The notes under the pieces: generated by a model
The model's database searches: none
Told to the model about the DNA's origin: nothing
The model's input: the letters and a program-made list of their open reading frames with translations, nothing else
Source: Flammulina velutipes
Taxonomy: Eukaryota; Basidiomycota; Agaricomycetes; Agaricales; Physalacriaceae
Assembly (NCBI GenBank): GCA_011800155.1
Contig: CM022371.1
Coordinates: forward strand, 1,240,001-1,304,000
Direction: 5' to 3'
DNA: 64,000 bases
Translations under genes and position numbers: made by a program
Shown: positions 44,572 to 55,553 of the stretch, in pieces
How the letters are laid out: every line of letters starts with the position of its first letter
How positions within the stretch are numbered: position 1 is the first letter of the stretch

Positions 44572-45937
44572 ATGCGCACCCGGAGTAGCGCGCGTGCCGA
44601 TGCACTCAAGAACTTCTCTGTTGCTCTCCCGCTTGAGCTCCTCGAGCTTGTCTTCAGGTTCTTACGACCTTCTGACGGTCGCGATCGGTCGCCAGAAGAA
44701 TCCCCCTTCAAAGCAACCTCCCTCGTCTGTCGCTCGTGGCGGGTTCCCAGTCAATGCCTCTTATTTCACTCACTGCCCATCCTATTTCTACCGTCATTTG
44801 CCCCCCATTTCTCCGCATTCCTTCTCTCCGCACCACACTGGCACATTGCCTCGGCCGTGCGAGGAGTCAAGTTTTCCGACGATGGTTTACAAGAACTGAA
44901 AGTGACGGGCCAAATTAACAAGAGAGACACATGGGCCGCAGCACTCCGCCCTTTAAAAAATGTGTGCTACATCAGAGTGTCATGCATTGAAGAGCCTGAC
45001 GACCTGGAGCTCATCGTAGATCTCATTCAGAGTGTCTGGTCTTCGACTGTGACACACTTCACACTCACAAGGTGTACATTCAAATGCTTTCATACGGTGT
45101 TCGCGCCCTTGTCCTCCTGTACCGACCTTCGTACGATCGATTTCGGAGACGGGAATGATCCCTCAGGCAATACTTACTCTGCCACTGATTATACCAGGCC
45201 TCCCAAGTGTTGTGCAGATGGAGGGATTCGGACCCAACTAAGCAATTTGCAGAAGATAATGACCGACCTTTCCTCAGGCGCCCTCAAGGACTCCATGCGC
45301 TGGTTATCTCTGCCAAATGTATTGACGCCACATTTGAGGCAGGTTGAGATGTCTTGTGTCATGACCCAAGACGCAGGACATATCTTGCGTGATATTTTGT
45401 TCGACCCTAGCATTACACTATGGGAACGTATCAATAAGGTCACTTTGAGTTCCCAAGGTGAGCATGTCTGCTCCATTACATGAAAGTTTTTCAGGCCTGA
45501 CGTTGTCTTTCCATTCAGACCCTCGGATCACAACTGAAGATGACAGAATTCTGGACTCCCTATCACCACTTAGCCATGTATCTCTTCATCAATTCGCCCA
45601 CCTCGAGATGTTCACGGACTGCCTACAACCCAATGGCCTCATCGACGCCCTCACGTGGTGGGAAACGCTCATCCGGGATCATACCTCCCTCCAAACGCTG
45701 TCTCTTTCGTTTTTCTGGGTGGCCACCAGAATTCCGAAAAGGGTGCGATTAAAACTTGAGGGGGCGTGGGACAGGCTAGATATGACGTTGTCACAAGACA
45801 CTCATGCTTCATTGAGGGAGGTCAAGTTTGTTGACGAGGAACGCAGACGCATTACGGATGCCAACCCGGACCTTGTCGAGTTGATACGGGAGGTATTGCC
45901 TCAATCGTCTAACAAAGGGCTCCTTTCGTTTTCTTAG
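44572..45937 (+). CDS. F-box-like protein
   Basis: Two exons, 44572-45457 and 45495-45937; 442 aa. Residues about 18-62 form an F-box-like helix set ('ALPLELLELVFRFLRPSD', 'ATSLVCRSWRVPSQCLLFHSL'), as in the large Agaricomycete F-box family. The rest is an irregular repeat region with Leu-spaced strands typical of these proteins, ending 'FVDEERRRITDANPDLVELIREVL'. If active it would link substrates to an SCF ubiquitin ligase through Skp1; the substrate is unknown. The pseudogene directly upstream is its closest visible relative. The stop is 139 bases from the stop of the converging ERB1. Confidence 0.83.
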
Positions 45938-46076
45938 AATGGATTTTACATGCATGCGCCACATAAGATTCGTCTGTACTGCAGCGATCATATGCTCGCA
46001 AATCCCTACATACATTCACATAACACGATCCATACTCCAAAAAAGTTTTTGACCATCTAAGTCCTTACAAGATATC

Positions 46077-48684
46077 TCAGCTACACCATACATTCACCGC
46101 CCCATCTGCACCTCCGCTAACCAACCACGGATGAGAGTTACACCACCTAACCTGCAACACACCGAGACCCTCCTTGATCTCATGCCCCCGAAGAATCTTC
46201 AGAGGGACAATGAGCGGGTCCGTCATCAAATCGTTGTACACCCTCGAATGGAAAATCTGAATGGTCCCATCGTCAGAAGACGACGCGAAGAGAGGATACG
46301 TCGGGTGGAAGTGAACAGAGCGAATGGCGCGTGAGTGGTATCTGTTTCGCATTCAAGTCAGTTTCAGCCAATGACCACAATAGAGAATGACGTACCGAAG
46401 AACTTTGTACGGCTTGTCGCTGAGGTCGAGATCGAACCAGCAGAGCTTCCTATCATATCCTCCAACGATGACATGGTCCCCAGAGGCATGTATATCCATG
46501 CTGGAGATCCATTTGATACCCGGCATCAGCGTCTTGAGCAGCGTCTGCTCTGCCAGATTGTATATCCTCACGTATTGCTGGGTCTGGGAGGGCAAGTCAG
46601 AATGATGAGGTGAAAGGGATGGGCATATGGGATACGTACAGCGACAAAGAAGTGAGGCTTGACTGGATGGAACTTGACAAGCTGAACATTGCCTCGGATC
46701 TTTTTGAAGGGCGCTTGCGAATGTCGCTTGGTCAGTTGGTGGATCCACACACCGCCCTGTGGTCCTCCGCCAGCTAGAAATTCGGTGAACCGGCGATTAT
46801 ATTAATGAAACGAAGCAACTTACAGACTGTTGCGAGGTAGTCGCCCTTCTTGTGCCACGCTATCTGCTTCGGTAATCCGGAAGTTTGTGGCAGATGTAAA
46901 ATCAAAAGAGCCGAGTCTATCGTCCATTTGCTACTTGAGGTTGTCACCCATTTCACAGATGGAGGCGTTTCTGGTGCTGGAGGTAGAGTCGCGGGGGCGA
47001 GAAGTTTGTATGTTAGGTCATACACCGCTGCCGGAATATTAGGCGGAATGATGAAGTGTAATGCCTCCTCACTGAAATCGAGTTAGTATGGTTAATATGT
47101 AGTAAAAAGTACCACATACATGGCAACAACGAAATAGCTGACGTCCGTCCTTGGACACCATTCAATTGCACCGATTTTGCTGGGGAATTTCCACCTCTTC
47201 ACTTCCCGACCGACGTTGACCTCCCACATGCTGACGACACCGTTGTCATCTCCGCTCACCGCCCAAGCGCCGGTGGGATGGATACTTATGCATCTTGCAA
47301 GACTGCCAGGATGCGAGAAAGTAAGTGCTTTGTAGGTGGGGAAGGGCCGGAGGCTGTTGGGACTAGGGAGTTTTGGAATGAGAGATTTTGGATCGATGTT
47401 CAGCTTCACTCTTTGTATGCGGGGCGCTAGATATAGATCTAGTTGGCGGTTGAAGCGGTCCTTGATGAAACGGTCGTATCCTGGAACGAGGCGTAATGAA
47501 GAATATTTTTGCGGAAGGTAGTCCCGTTCGCGATCCTCCGAATCCATCTCCTCCCATTTTTTGCGCTCCTCCTCCGATGGCAGGTACTCCGCTGGAGGAT
47601 TGTACGACTCGGCATTGGTAGGGAGTTTGGGTTTTGGCGCGAAAGACGCTGGGACTTGTGAGGTTGAGGGTTCCGAGCTCCAGATGGCATAAAATTCTTG
47701 TTGATTTGACGCCTTGGGCTTATTGGGTACAATACGGCCCTGTCGTATTGCGCGCACAATTTTCATGACCTTTGGAGCTGTAAGCGATTGTCACAGGTCA
47801 AAAAAGCGTTTACGGTACCTTTTTCTTTTCCCATTTGCTAGGTACCCAGCGTCGTTTAGGCTCAGGAGCGGCGGATAAAGGCATCACCTCTTCCTTTCCT
47901 TTGCCAGTGAACCATTCCACCGTAGGTTCATACGGATCGTAATTCGCGTCGGGATTTTCATGGGCGTGTAGACGGCGGATAATATCAAGTTCTTCACCAG
48001 TCAGAGGCTTGTCCGCTTGTGTATTCTTGTCAAACGCAGATGTCCTGAGCTTGTTTTAGCGGACAATCTTCCCCTCCAAATTGAATCACTCACCAAGCAG
48101 TAGGATCGTCAACTGTAGCCAAGAATCTATCCAACTCGTCGCCACGGGCAGGCCGTAGGACCTTTTTCCCGTTAATGTCGTAGCCCACATGTGGTAGGTC
48201 GTCGTACCAATGCATGGGGACATTTCCCACTCTGTTTGGATCCTATAAAGCAAGTCATGAACAATTAGGTCGAAGAGAAATTTTGAGCACTTGCCTCCTC
48301 TGTCGATGAGTCCGAGTCGTAGTCCGGTTCGATTTCTGGATAGACACGCTTAGGTAGTCCAGTTATGGTAGATACGATAGTCTTGGGTTTCGGGAATACG
48401 TGATGTTCATCGTCGAGGTCTGAGCCGCTAGATTCTTCCTCATCTTCCTCTTCGTCCTCTTCATCGTCACCTAGCGAGTCCTCCTCAAAATCACTATCCT
48501 CCGAGTCGCTGGCAGCATCGATTTCGGGAAACTCGTCGACTTCATCGTTAGATTCGGCGCCATTGTCGTCTCCTTCCTCGTCGCTGAGCATTTCCATATC
48601 GACAGCTTTTGAGAATGTTGCTGGCACTGCATCTTCATCTGTGCGTTGCTTGCGTTTCCGCCCGACGACGTCGACCACAGCCAT
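46077..48684 (-). CDS. ERB1: Ribosome biogenesis protein Erb1 (BOP1)
   Basis: Eight exons on the minus strand: 48684-48295, 48242-48094, 48044-47819, 47769-47120, 47071-46824, 46773-46640, 46583-46396, 46341-46077; 749 aa with all phases consistent. An acidic Asp/Glu/Ser N-terminus (about 30-110) is followed by the BOP1 N-terminal domain ('MHWYDDLPHVGYDINGKKV', 'RRWVPSKWEKKKVMKIVRAIR') and a C-terminal seven-bladed WD40 propeller ('ISIHPTGAWAVSGDDNGVVSMW', 'DIHASGDHVIVGGYDRKLCWFD', 'FHPTYPLFASSSDDGTIQIF'). It acts with Nop7 and Ytm1 in 27S pre-rRNA processing in the nucleolus. Intron 1 uses a GC donor (gag|gcaagt). Head to head with ARP4, 102 bp apart. Confidence 0.95.
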
Positions 48685-48786
48685 AGCAAGGTTAACAGAT
48701 AGCAATGAAAGTGATCGAAAAAGATTTTTGGCGAAAGATGGCTGGGACTGCCAAACACGTCATAATAACACGCTCTCTCTTGAACG
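48685..48786. promoter_or_regulatory. 102-bp bidirectional promoter, ERB1/ARP4
   Basis: The complete gap between the two ATGs; no room for separate promoters. Confidence 0.6.
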
Positions 48787-50454
48787 ATGGTCAACTATGG
48801 CGGTGGTAAGCATTAAACCCATTTTCCAGATAGACACATATAAAATTCGCTGCCAGATGAGGTCGCTGCGCTCGTCGTTGACATTGGGACATCTTCAATA
48901 CGCGCCGGATACGCAGGCGACGATACTCCGAAAGCAATAATCCCAACTTCGTATGGCTTCGACGGCGGCGACGTGAATATGGGGGATGCAGCCGGCGCCA
49001 GGCTTGCCAAATATGTGGGCCAGTCCGGACCGTCAATCTGGCGACATGGCATGGAGGTGGCAAACCCTCTCACAGATGGCCTCAGTGCGTTCTACAGCCG
49101 TCAACCGTCTACCTTGCTCTAATACAGTGCAGTTACCGACTTCAATCCTATCCATCCTCTTGTTGAGCACGCGATAGGCAAGGTTATGGGATGCAATGCA
49201 TCCGAGCATCCGATTCTTGTAACCGAGCCAGCATGGAACACGCCCGAGAACAGGGAGAGAATGGCAGAAATTATGTTTGAAGAGTTCCAGGCGCCTGCGT
49301 TCTACATTGCAAACACCGGCGTCCTCAACACATTCGCGGCAGGCAAAGGCTCAGCTCTTGTTATTGACGTTGGACATCACATGGCCAGTGTAACGCCAGT
49401 TGTAGATGGCTTCGTTCTTCGCAAAGGTATATATATTATCTCCCGCTCCAGATCTGTTATTCACTTTCGAAACAGGTTTGACCTATTCAACGTTGCCTAC
49501 TATGATACGCTCGCGCGCACATAACATCCTCATTAGTCCCTCTCACCATCGTCCAGCTGGTATCGCCTTGTTGCCACATCAATTAATTCAATCCAAGATG
49601 GTGGGTGAACTCACCCTCTTCACTTCCAGGCTAACATTACCTGGGCAGCCCGTCGAGCCTAATGTACCTCCGAGATTTACGCTACGTGAAGATCGTATGC
49701 CTGGCGTGACGGAGAGCTGGAAGAAATGGTACGAAGCTCGCGAAGTTGACGAGTGGATGCAAACCGTCGGGGGTGTACTCGAGTCGGGTTGGAACGACCA
49801 GTAAGCTCGGACGGCCATCGACCTACACATCTCTAACGCTTCCGTACAGAGCCGCACAAAACAGACCTCCGCGACAATATGAGTTTACCACCGGCTACAA
49901 TACCTGGTTTGGTGCTGAGCGTTTCTTTGTCGGTGAACAATTCTTCGTTCATTCGAATCAGATGCAGGTGCGCAATTTTAAACTGACATTGCAACACTTG
50001 TCGAATTTTTCAGATGCAGAATCCTGATCTTCCGAAAACTATTCCGGCGCTGATAAGCGAGTCGTTGCGATCCTACGATGTGGAGCTCCGGCAGGTGCTT
50101 ATGGGAAATGTTGTCCTCACTGGTGGTGGCAGCTTGTTCCCTGGATTCAGCGACCGTCTCGCGAACGAGCTCGGTCGGTCTTTCCCACATGTGTGTAACC
50201 TTGTTGTCGGTTTAGACCTAGTACTGACATACCATTTATAGATCAAAATACACGCGCCTGGCAACCCAGTTGAGCGCCGGTACGGAGGTTGGCTCGGAGG
50301 AAGTATCCTAGCAAGCCTGGGGACATTCCATCAACTTTGGATCAGTAAGGAAGAGTGGCAGGTGAATTTTCTTCCTATTTTTCTTTTCTTCTCCGTTTTG
50401 AACCATCGTGTTTAGGAGCACGGGAAGGCCATTGTTGGGCAGAGATGTAAATGA
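48787..50454 (+). CDS. ARP4: Actin-related protein Arp4
   Basis: Eight exons: 48787-48805, 48857-49084, 49133-49426, 49476-49800, 49850-49967, 50014-50190, 50242-50361, 50416-50454; 439 aa. The actin fold is clear: '[21 protein letters not shown]' (phosphate loop 1), '[21 protein letters not shown]', '[19 protein letters not shown]' (phosphate loop 2), '[21 protein letters not shown]' (adenosine loop) and '[21 protein letters not shown]'. 'MVNYGGDEVAALV' at the start and the '[14 protein letters not shown]' segment point to Arp4, the nuclear subunit shared by NuA4, INO80 and SWR1 complexes. The first exon has 19 bases. Confidence 0.92.
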
Positions 50455-51525
50455 CACCTTCATGCACTGTTGTATTTGATAGTGTATCATATCCGCTTCC
50501 CTTCGCGGCGTTCATCTTTCTTTCTTCTGTGGTTCTGTGGGTTCTGTCCAATAACAATGCGGTAGGCTATACCGACATCTCCGCGGATCCGCCCTTGGCA
50601 CTGGCTGATAAAAGTGTGCTGAACGGGTCTGATACGTTCGACTGCCATGCCCGACCAGTACCCCAGCAAGCCACTGAGCCATGCTATATATGTGTGAGTG
50701 GTAGAAGTGTGAACGTCGCTCAATGATCGCTCACACGCGCCTGGCTGTAGATTTGTTATAGTTGGAGTCGTGATATGCTTTCTTGTCCTCATGTACTACT
50801 CTCTTCATCGAGGTACTGTGTATGCGCTGGAGGAGACTTGCACTGCCAGGGTTAGGCGAGTCAGAGTCAGACCGCGATGCCATCAAGTGTGGCTCAGCCC
50901 ACCAGGACAGGAATGTATGTGGAGAGATGTGCAGGTCGGTCGACGGGTTTGGCTTGTCTTCGCCAAATTTTTATGCTCAACGGCCACTATAGCCTCTTTC
51001 AATACAGAAGATCTCTTCGTCGACATACAACGGTGGTTCTCCCGCGTTATGCGCCGTCAAGACGCGACAATCCAGCATCATGTCATCACGATCTTCCCAC
51101 ACTTCATCGAAGGAGAAGGCGGTATTAAGCTGCGCCACATCCGAGCACTTCCGTGTTGCTGTTTTCGTCGCAATGCCTTCTCCCTCGGCGCGTTGTGATT
51201 CGGGCATTAGCATTGGGGTTACTGGCGTCACATATGACAAGTAGGCGTGATGATAATATGATTATGATTTATGCAGCGCATCACTTGTGAACAGATAAAT
51301 TCTGGTTGGAAGTCGCGGATACATGATAGGAACCATCCTTTAACCGTTCTTTGACATTCTCTAGATGTTCTGCAAACTCCCCGGATAATACAGGACTGGA
51401 CATCTCGCTTGACAGGACCTTTGTCGATTTCGCCAGGTCGACTGTCTATCCTCCGCGAATGTACATGACTTCAGGCGAGATTAGAAACCTGGAAGTCCCT
51501 CCGCGGTCATTTGCGTCCAAGAGTA
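50455..51525. other. Intergenic between ARP4 and TRS20
   Basis: About 1.07 kb; open frames on both strands (50770-51198 plus, 50977-51240 minus) overlap one another and neither shows a known domain or start context. Not called. Confidence 0.4.
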
Positions 51526-52220
51526 TCAAAGGTATTTCTTGGCACTTTGACGTACTCTTGTATCGAATATAGGACTCTTGATGACGGTGTGGGCGGTGTG
51601 GAAGGGATTAAGCATTGTCTATCGGCAGCTCGTTAGTGTGGCGCAATGGAAAGAATTGATATGTACCTTCACATATAGCTCCCAGACGTCTATGAAGAAT
51701 GATTTTATTCCATCATCGTTCTTTGCCTCGTGTAGAATTAGGAATTTGGTATCTGTGTATACGATAAATGAGGGCTTCATGTAAAGGACAGATGAAGGTT
51801 GACATACTTCCTGGGGTTATAAACGCAGAGACCGTCCACTCGTTGAATTTGTCTACTGCCTTCAGATACCTGGGCACCGGGGTGAGCACGCACTACACGG
51901 GTAGGTAATTACAGCCGGACGGACATGGTATTTTCCTTGCGCATAACATCTTCTACGGCATCCAAGCTGGCATTTGCAATCATCTGGATAACATGGCGGT
52001 CCTGGCCTCCTCCCATACGGACACCACCGCCTGCTGTGTGATTCGCCGCGCTTGAAGCGCCTGATAACGCGGTCAGAGTCCCAGCAAACGCGGATGTTGA
52101 CCAGGTCGGAAGATTGGAGGCCAGAGGCGATGCTATCGAAGAGACTGGCTTTGACGACGAGTGCGTCAAGCTGTACAGAGGCGTGTCCGACGGCGAGAGA
52201 ATAAAAAGGTGATGTGACAT
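51526..52220 (-). CDS. TRS20: TRAPP subunit Trs20 / sedlin (TRAPPC2)
   Basis: Four exons on the minus strand: 52220-51925, 51869-51808, 51752-51667, 51618-51526; 178 aa. It begins 'MSHHLFILSPSDTPLYSL' (first longin strand), then 'QMIANASLDAVEDVMRKENTM', 'YLKAVDKFNEWTVSAFITPG', 'TKFLILHEAKNDDGIKSFFIDV' and 'WELYVKTMLNPFHTAHTVI', matching sedlin through its end. Sedlin is a longin-fold core subunit of TRAPP Rab1-GEF complexes in ER-Golgi traffic and autophagy. Compared with the usual 140 aa there is an extra Ser/Ala/Gly-rich stretch of about 40 residues between the first strand and helix 1. Start codons of this gene and PCP1 are 40 bases apart on opposite strands. Confidence 0.92.
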
Positions 52221-52260
52221 GGATGAAGGAGGGTAAGTAGCACATCCTTATGTCAGCGCA
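52221..52260. promoter_or_regulatory. 40-bp space between divergent TRS20 and PCP1 starts
   Basis: Only 40 bases separate two ATGs facing away from each other, so promoters or 5' leaders must overlap, or lie in the partner gene. Confidence 0.6.
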
Positions 52261-53269
52261 ATGTCTTTGCCTTTTACCTTCATCAAGGCGGCGCCACGAT
52301 GTTTCCTTCGTTTCGCGTCGAATCACACTCTGGCGTCGTCGCGACCACGTCCTGTACTTTCGCCTAGTTTCTTCTCCAAAACTGTGGCGCGTCCGCCGGG
52401 TCCATCGCTAGTAATCCGGCGTCTCCTCCACCAGCGCCGATCGAACAAGTTCCAACGCCCGTCCAGCAATATTCTTGACCGTATACCACAAGGATTTGTC
52501 TTCTGGGGTATAGTCGGCCTCAATGGCCTCGTTTACATGATGTGGCAATCGGCGAAAACAGTACGCACACTGATGATAACTTTCTGTGGCGTACTCAGCC
52601 ACTCCGCAGCGCGAACAACTCATCTTTATGGTCAAGAACTTCTCCGCAACGTGGGCCAACACGTTCCAGCGGCCGTGAGCGCGCGTCATCTATGGCCGTG
52701 GCAATAGGCATTGACCATCATTGTAGTTGGACTCTGATTACGGCGGCGTTCTCCCACCAGGAGCCGTTCCATATATTGGGGAACGCAATCACGTTCTATT
52801 TCTTTGGCCGTCCGGTTCTCGAGCTGCTAGGCAACAAACGTTTCCTCGGACTTTATTTAGCAGGTATGTGCGCTCCCCAATGGTAATATGTCAAACTCAA
52901 TCAACCGACCTACTTAGCTGCTGGTATTTCCAGTCTCGCCGCAGCAGCATTTGGTGGAAGCAATAGATATACTATTGGCGCCAGTGGTTCGTCCCGTCAC
53001 ATCCGTCCATCCGCCATTCATAACATGCTTTTGCAGGCGCCGTGTTCTCTGTCGTTACTTTCCTGGGCTGTGTCGCTCCGAAGACGATCTTCTTCATCTA
53101 TTTCATTCCCGTACCGGCGTACTTGGCGGTCCCGGGGTTGTTCGCCTGGGACTTGTATCATTCGCTGAATCTCAAGACCGATGATCATACCAGCCGCGCC
53201 GGCCATGTTGCGGGGATAGCCACAGGCGTGGCATACTTTGTGGCAAGGAGGTATGGGATCTTCTATTAA
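52261..53269 (+). CDS. PCP1: Mitochondrial rhomboid protease (Pcp1/PARL type)
   Basis: Five exons: 52261-52560, 52610-52674, 52727-52863, 52918-52986, 53037-53269; 267 aa. The basic N-terminus ('MSLPFTFIKAAPRCFLRFASN') is a likely mitochondrial presequence. Membrane helices include 'GFVFWGIVGLNGLVYMMW', 'HILGNAITFYFFG', 'LGLYLAAAGISSLAAAAF' and 'GAVFSVVTFLGCVAP'. The catalytic Ser190 is in 'YTIGASGAVFSV' and the partner His247 in 'RAGHVAGIATG', with the oxyanion-side 'HILGN' also kept. Pcp1 cleaves Mgm1 and cytochrome c peroxidase in the yeast inner membrane. The stop is followed within 20 bases by a repeat-rich island. Confidence 0.93.
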
Positions 53270-53283
53270 CCTATAGGTCGTGC

Positions 53284-53476
53284 AGTGGTGCGTCGTGACG
53301 CGATCACTGCTTGTTACGCCACACACACGCGGTATTGAGCCGTGTTTGGCCTTGTCATCCGGCACGTTCTGTAGATTCTTCTCTGTTTGCGTCTTGGTAC
53401 AATACTAATACTATCATTGCATTCACGTCAGAGGCAGCGATTCCCTCGACGACCGCTCGGGCCACTCCATTCTGGT
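53284..53476 (+). repeat. Direct repeat, copy A (uninterrupted)
   Basis: About 190 bp starting 'tgcagtggtgcgtcgtga' and ending 'gctcgggccactcca'. It recurs at 54615-55164 in the same orientation, where it is split by a 381-bp inverted-repeat insert. Confidence 0.8.
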
Positions 53477-53651
53477 GATGAGAGTTTGATTCAGGCCACA
53501 CATCCAGTTTCTTTGCTTTGTTTTTTGGAACACAGCATAGGCAACAATTGGACTGGCATAACACACCGGTATAGGCAGAGGCATAGACGCACGGCAGAGG
53601 CATAGGCAAAGGCATAGACATTGGTACAGTCACAGAGTATCGGATTTAGGC

Positions 53652-54643
53652 ATGGCAAAGGCCACGAGAGGAAAGAGAGAGGGCAGGGCGAAGGCAGAGA
53701 GAGAGCAGCATGAGGCACTTGGCGCAGAGGAGCGCGAACGAGCACGCATAGCAGCACTACCAGCACCTGATGTCTTCGCGCCGACAGCACCAGCACCCGC
53801 ATTACCACTAGCGCATGCAGTTATCCGCCCCCGCGCACACGTTTACATCACCCACCGCATACTCGGTCGAGCCGAAGCTCCCAGCAACGATGCACATCTC
53901 ATTTATTCGACCTCTTAGAGGCCACATCGCCCAACGACCCGTTTCGCGAGGCGCTATCCGATTTCATCCATTCCCCAGAATCTGACTGACCGACTGCTTC
54001 ACGCGCTCTCTGGGATGCTGGACATGACCATAGGGAAACGGAGACAAGGATGCGCGCACAGATATACGACCCAAAGCGACAACTACTATAGTCGCAGAGA
54101 GTTGCCAACGAGGAAGGCGACAACAGATTCAAGGAGGGGAAGACGCTAGAGTACAACTCAGGTCTTGACGACGGTCGCACAGAGGCGAAGGATGAGCACA
54201 ACAAGGAGTTTCGGCGCAAGGTTCGCGCCATCCAGCGAGAGGCTCTCGACGAGTCGGACGCTCGTTACAAGGAAGGGAAGGAGAAAGGTCACGCGCAGGG
54301 GTAAGAGGAAGCGTATACAAAGGCAGTAGAGGACTGCAAGGAGACGAAGAAGGAAGACGCAGCGCACGAGAACTGCGACGGCGCACTTCGAGAACGTCAT
54401 TCCTTGAACCACGCGGGCCATACCAAGTCAGGACGATGTCCCAAAGGCCGACCGCCGTATAACGACGCGTGTACCGAGGTTGACTTTACATTATCGCCCC
54501 CGCCTCAGCATCTCGTTCCAGCCGATCCAATTCCACCGCCTATTTCTAAAGCGAAACTAGACTGGGCCGTTTTCGGCACGACGAGGACGCCGTGCATTTT
54601 TTTGTACTGGGCACATGCAGTGGTGCGTCGTGATCACTGCTGA
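53652..54643 (+). pseudogene. Decayed highly charged ORF between the repeats
   Basis: Starts 'MAKATRGKREGRAKAEREQ' and passes through a short Pro/Ala part; after frame shifts, 54119-54643 continues in another frame as a Lys/Glu-rich coiled-coil-like stretch ('FRRKVRAIQREALDESDARY') broken by one in-frame TAA near 54302, then 'DWAVFGTTRTPCIF'. Several pieces read like coding sequence but no intact protein results. The family is not recognised; it may be a host-gene relic duplicated with the flanking repeats. Confidence 0.5.
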
Positions 54644-55164
54644 TTACGCCACGCACACGCGGTGTTGAGCCGTATTTGGCATTGTCATCCGGCTCGTTCT
54701 GTAGGTTCTCTGTTCGCGTTTTGGTATACTGTACTCGCATGAATGTAAGCTACGGACCCGGGTGCGTAACGCACCGCATGCTGGATACCGACCTTGCGTT
54801 ACGCGTTATGTCCATCTCAACTTGGATACCAACTATTGTCTGGTGGAGACCTGCAGCTGTCGCAGCATCGATAGAGGACCGGGAGACGATGGAATAGATT
54901 CAGACAAGTATAGATACATCAATGAACAGTATTCTCGTTGACAAGTGCTTATTTTCAAGTTATCTATACTTGCGCCACACTTCTCCGTAACGCACTCTAC
55001 ATTGGATACGGCCTCTGCGTTACACGTTACGACCCCGCCACATAGGATACGTAACGAGGGCTGCGTTATGCGTTACGTATCTTACATTCATGCGAGTACA
55101 GTATACTATCATTGCATTCACGTCTGAGGCAGCGATTCCCTCGACAACCGCTCGGGCCACTCCA
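54615..55164 (+). repeat. Direct repeat, copy B (split by MITE)
   Basis: 54615-54724 matches the first part of copy A and 55106-55164 the last part. The break lies exactly at the ends of the inserted element. Confidence 0.8.
54725..55105. mobile_element. 381-bp MITE with 25-bp perfect terminal inverted repeats
   Basis: The ends are exact inverted copies: left begins TATACTGTACTCGCATGAAT and continues to base 54749, right runs 55081-55105 as its complement. The outermost TA on each side fits a TA target duplication as in Tc1/mariner-type MITEs. Inside are several short inverted and direct copies of a 'gcgttacgcgtta'-like motif but no coding sequence. Copy A of the host repeat lacks the insert. 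Superfamily assignment is inferred from size and TA ends. Confidence 0.8.
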
Positions 55165-55553
55165 GTCGTCGAATGTAGAAGAAGCCAAGGGGGTCTCGCC
55201 AATGCCGTGGCGTTATCCATACCCGAATGTTCTAGAGAGAGCCTTTTCAGCCTTTCGCGCGGCGGGTTACCCGGAACAAGACGTATTCCAAATTTCTCTT
55301 CGCCTTGACGGATCGTAGTTTCATTGTACATAGTCTGAGCTAGCACAATGAGGAAAGTGGAATCGCAGTTGGCAAGGGAATACACAAACGTTAAGACAGC
55401 ACAGTATATAAATGCGACCTTCTCGGTACCATTCATTTCAAAAACCTTCAAGTGGTAAGTTACAAAATAAGCGCATAGTCCGTTTACCTTTGTTTGCTTG
55501 CACGCGACTTGGCTTCCTCCCAACAAGATCATCTCGCCGCCACACTTGACGCG

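Noticed and set aside
50770..51240. Overlapping frames on both strands between ARP4 and TRS20
   Set aside because: Neither has a domain, a good start or splice support; no way to choose between them.
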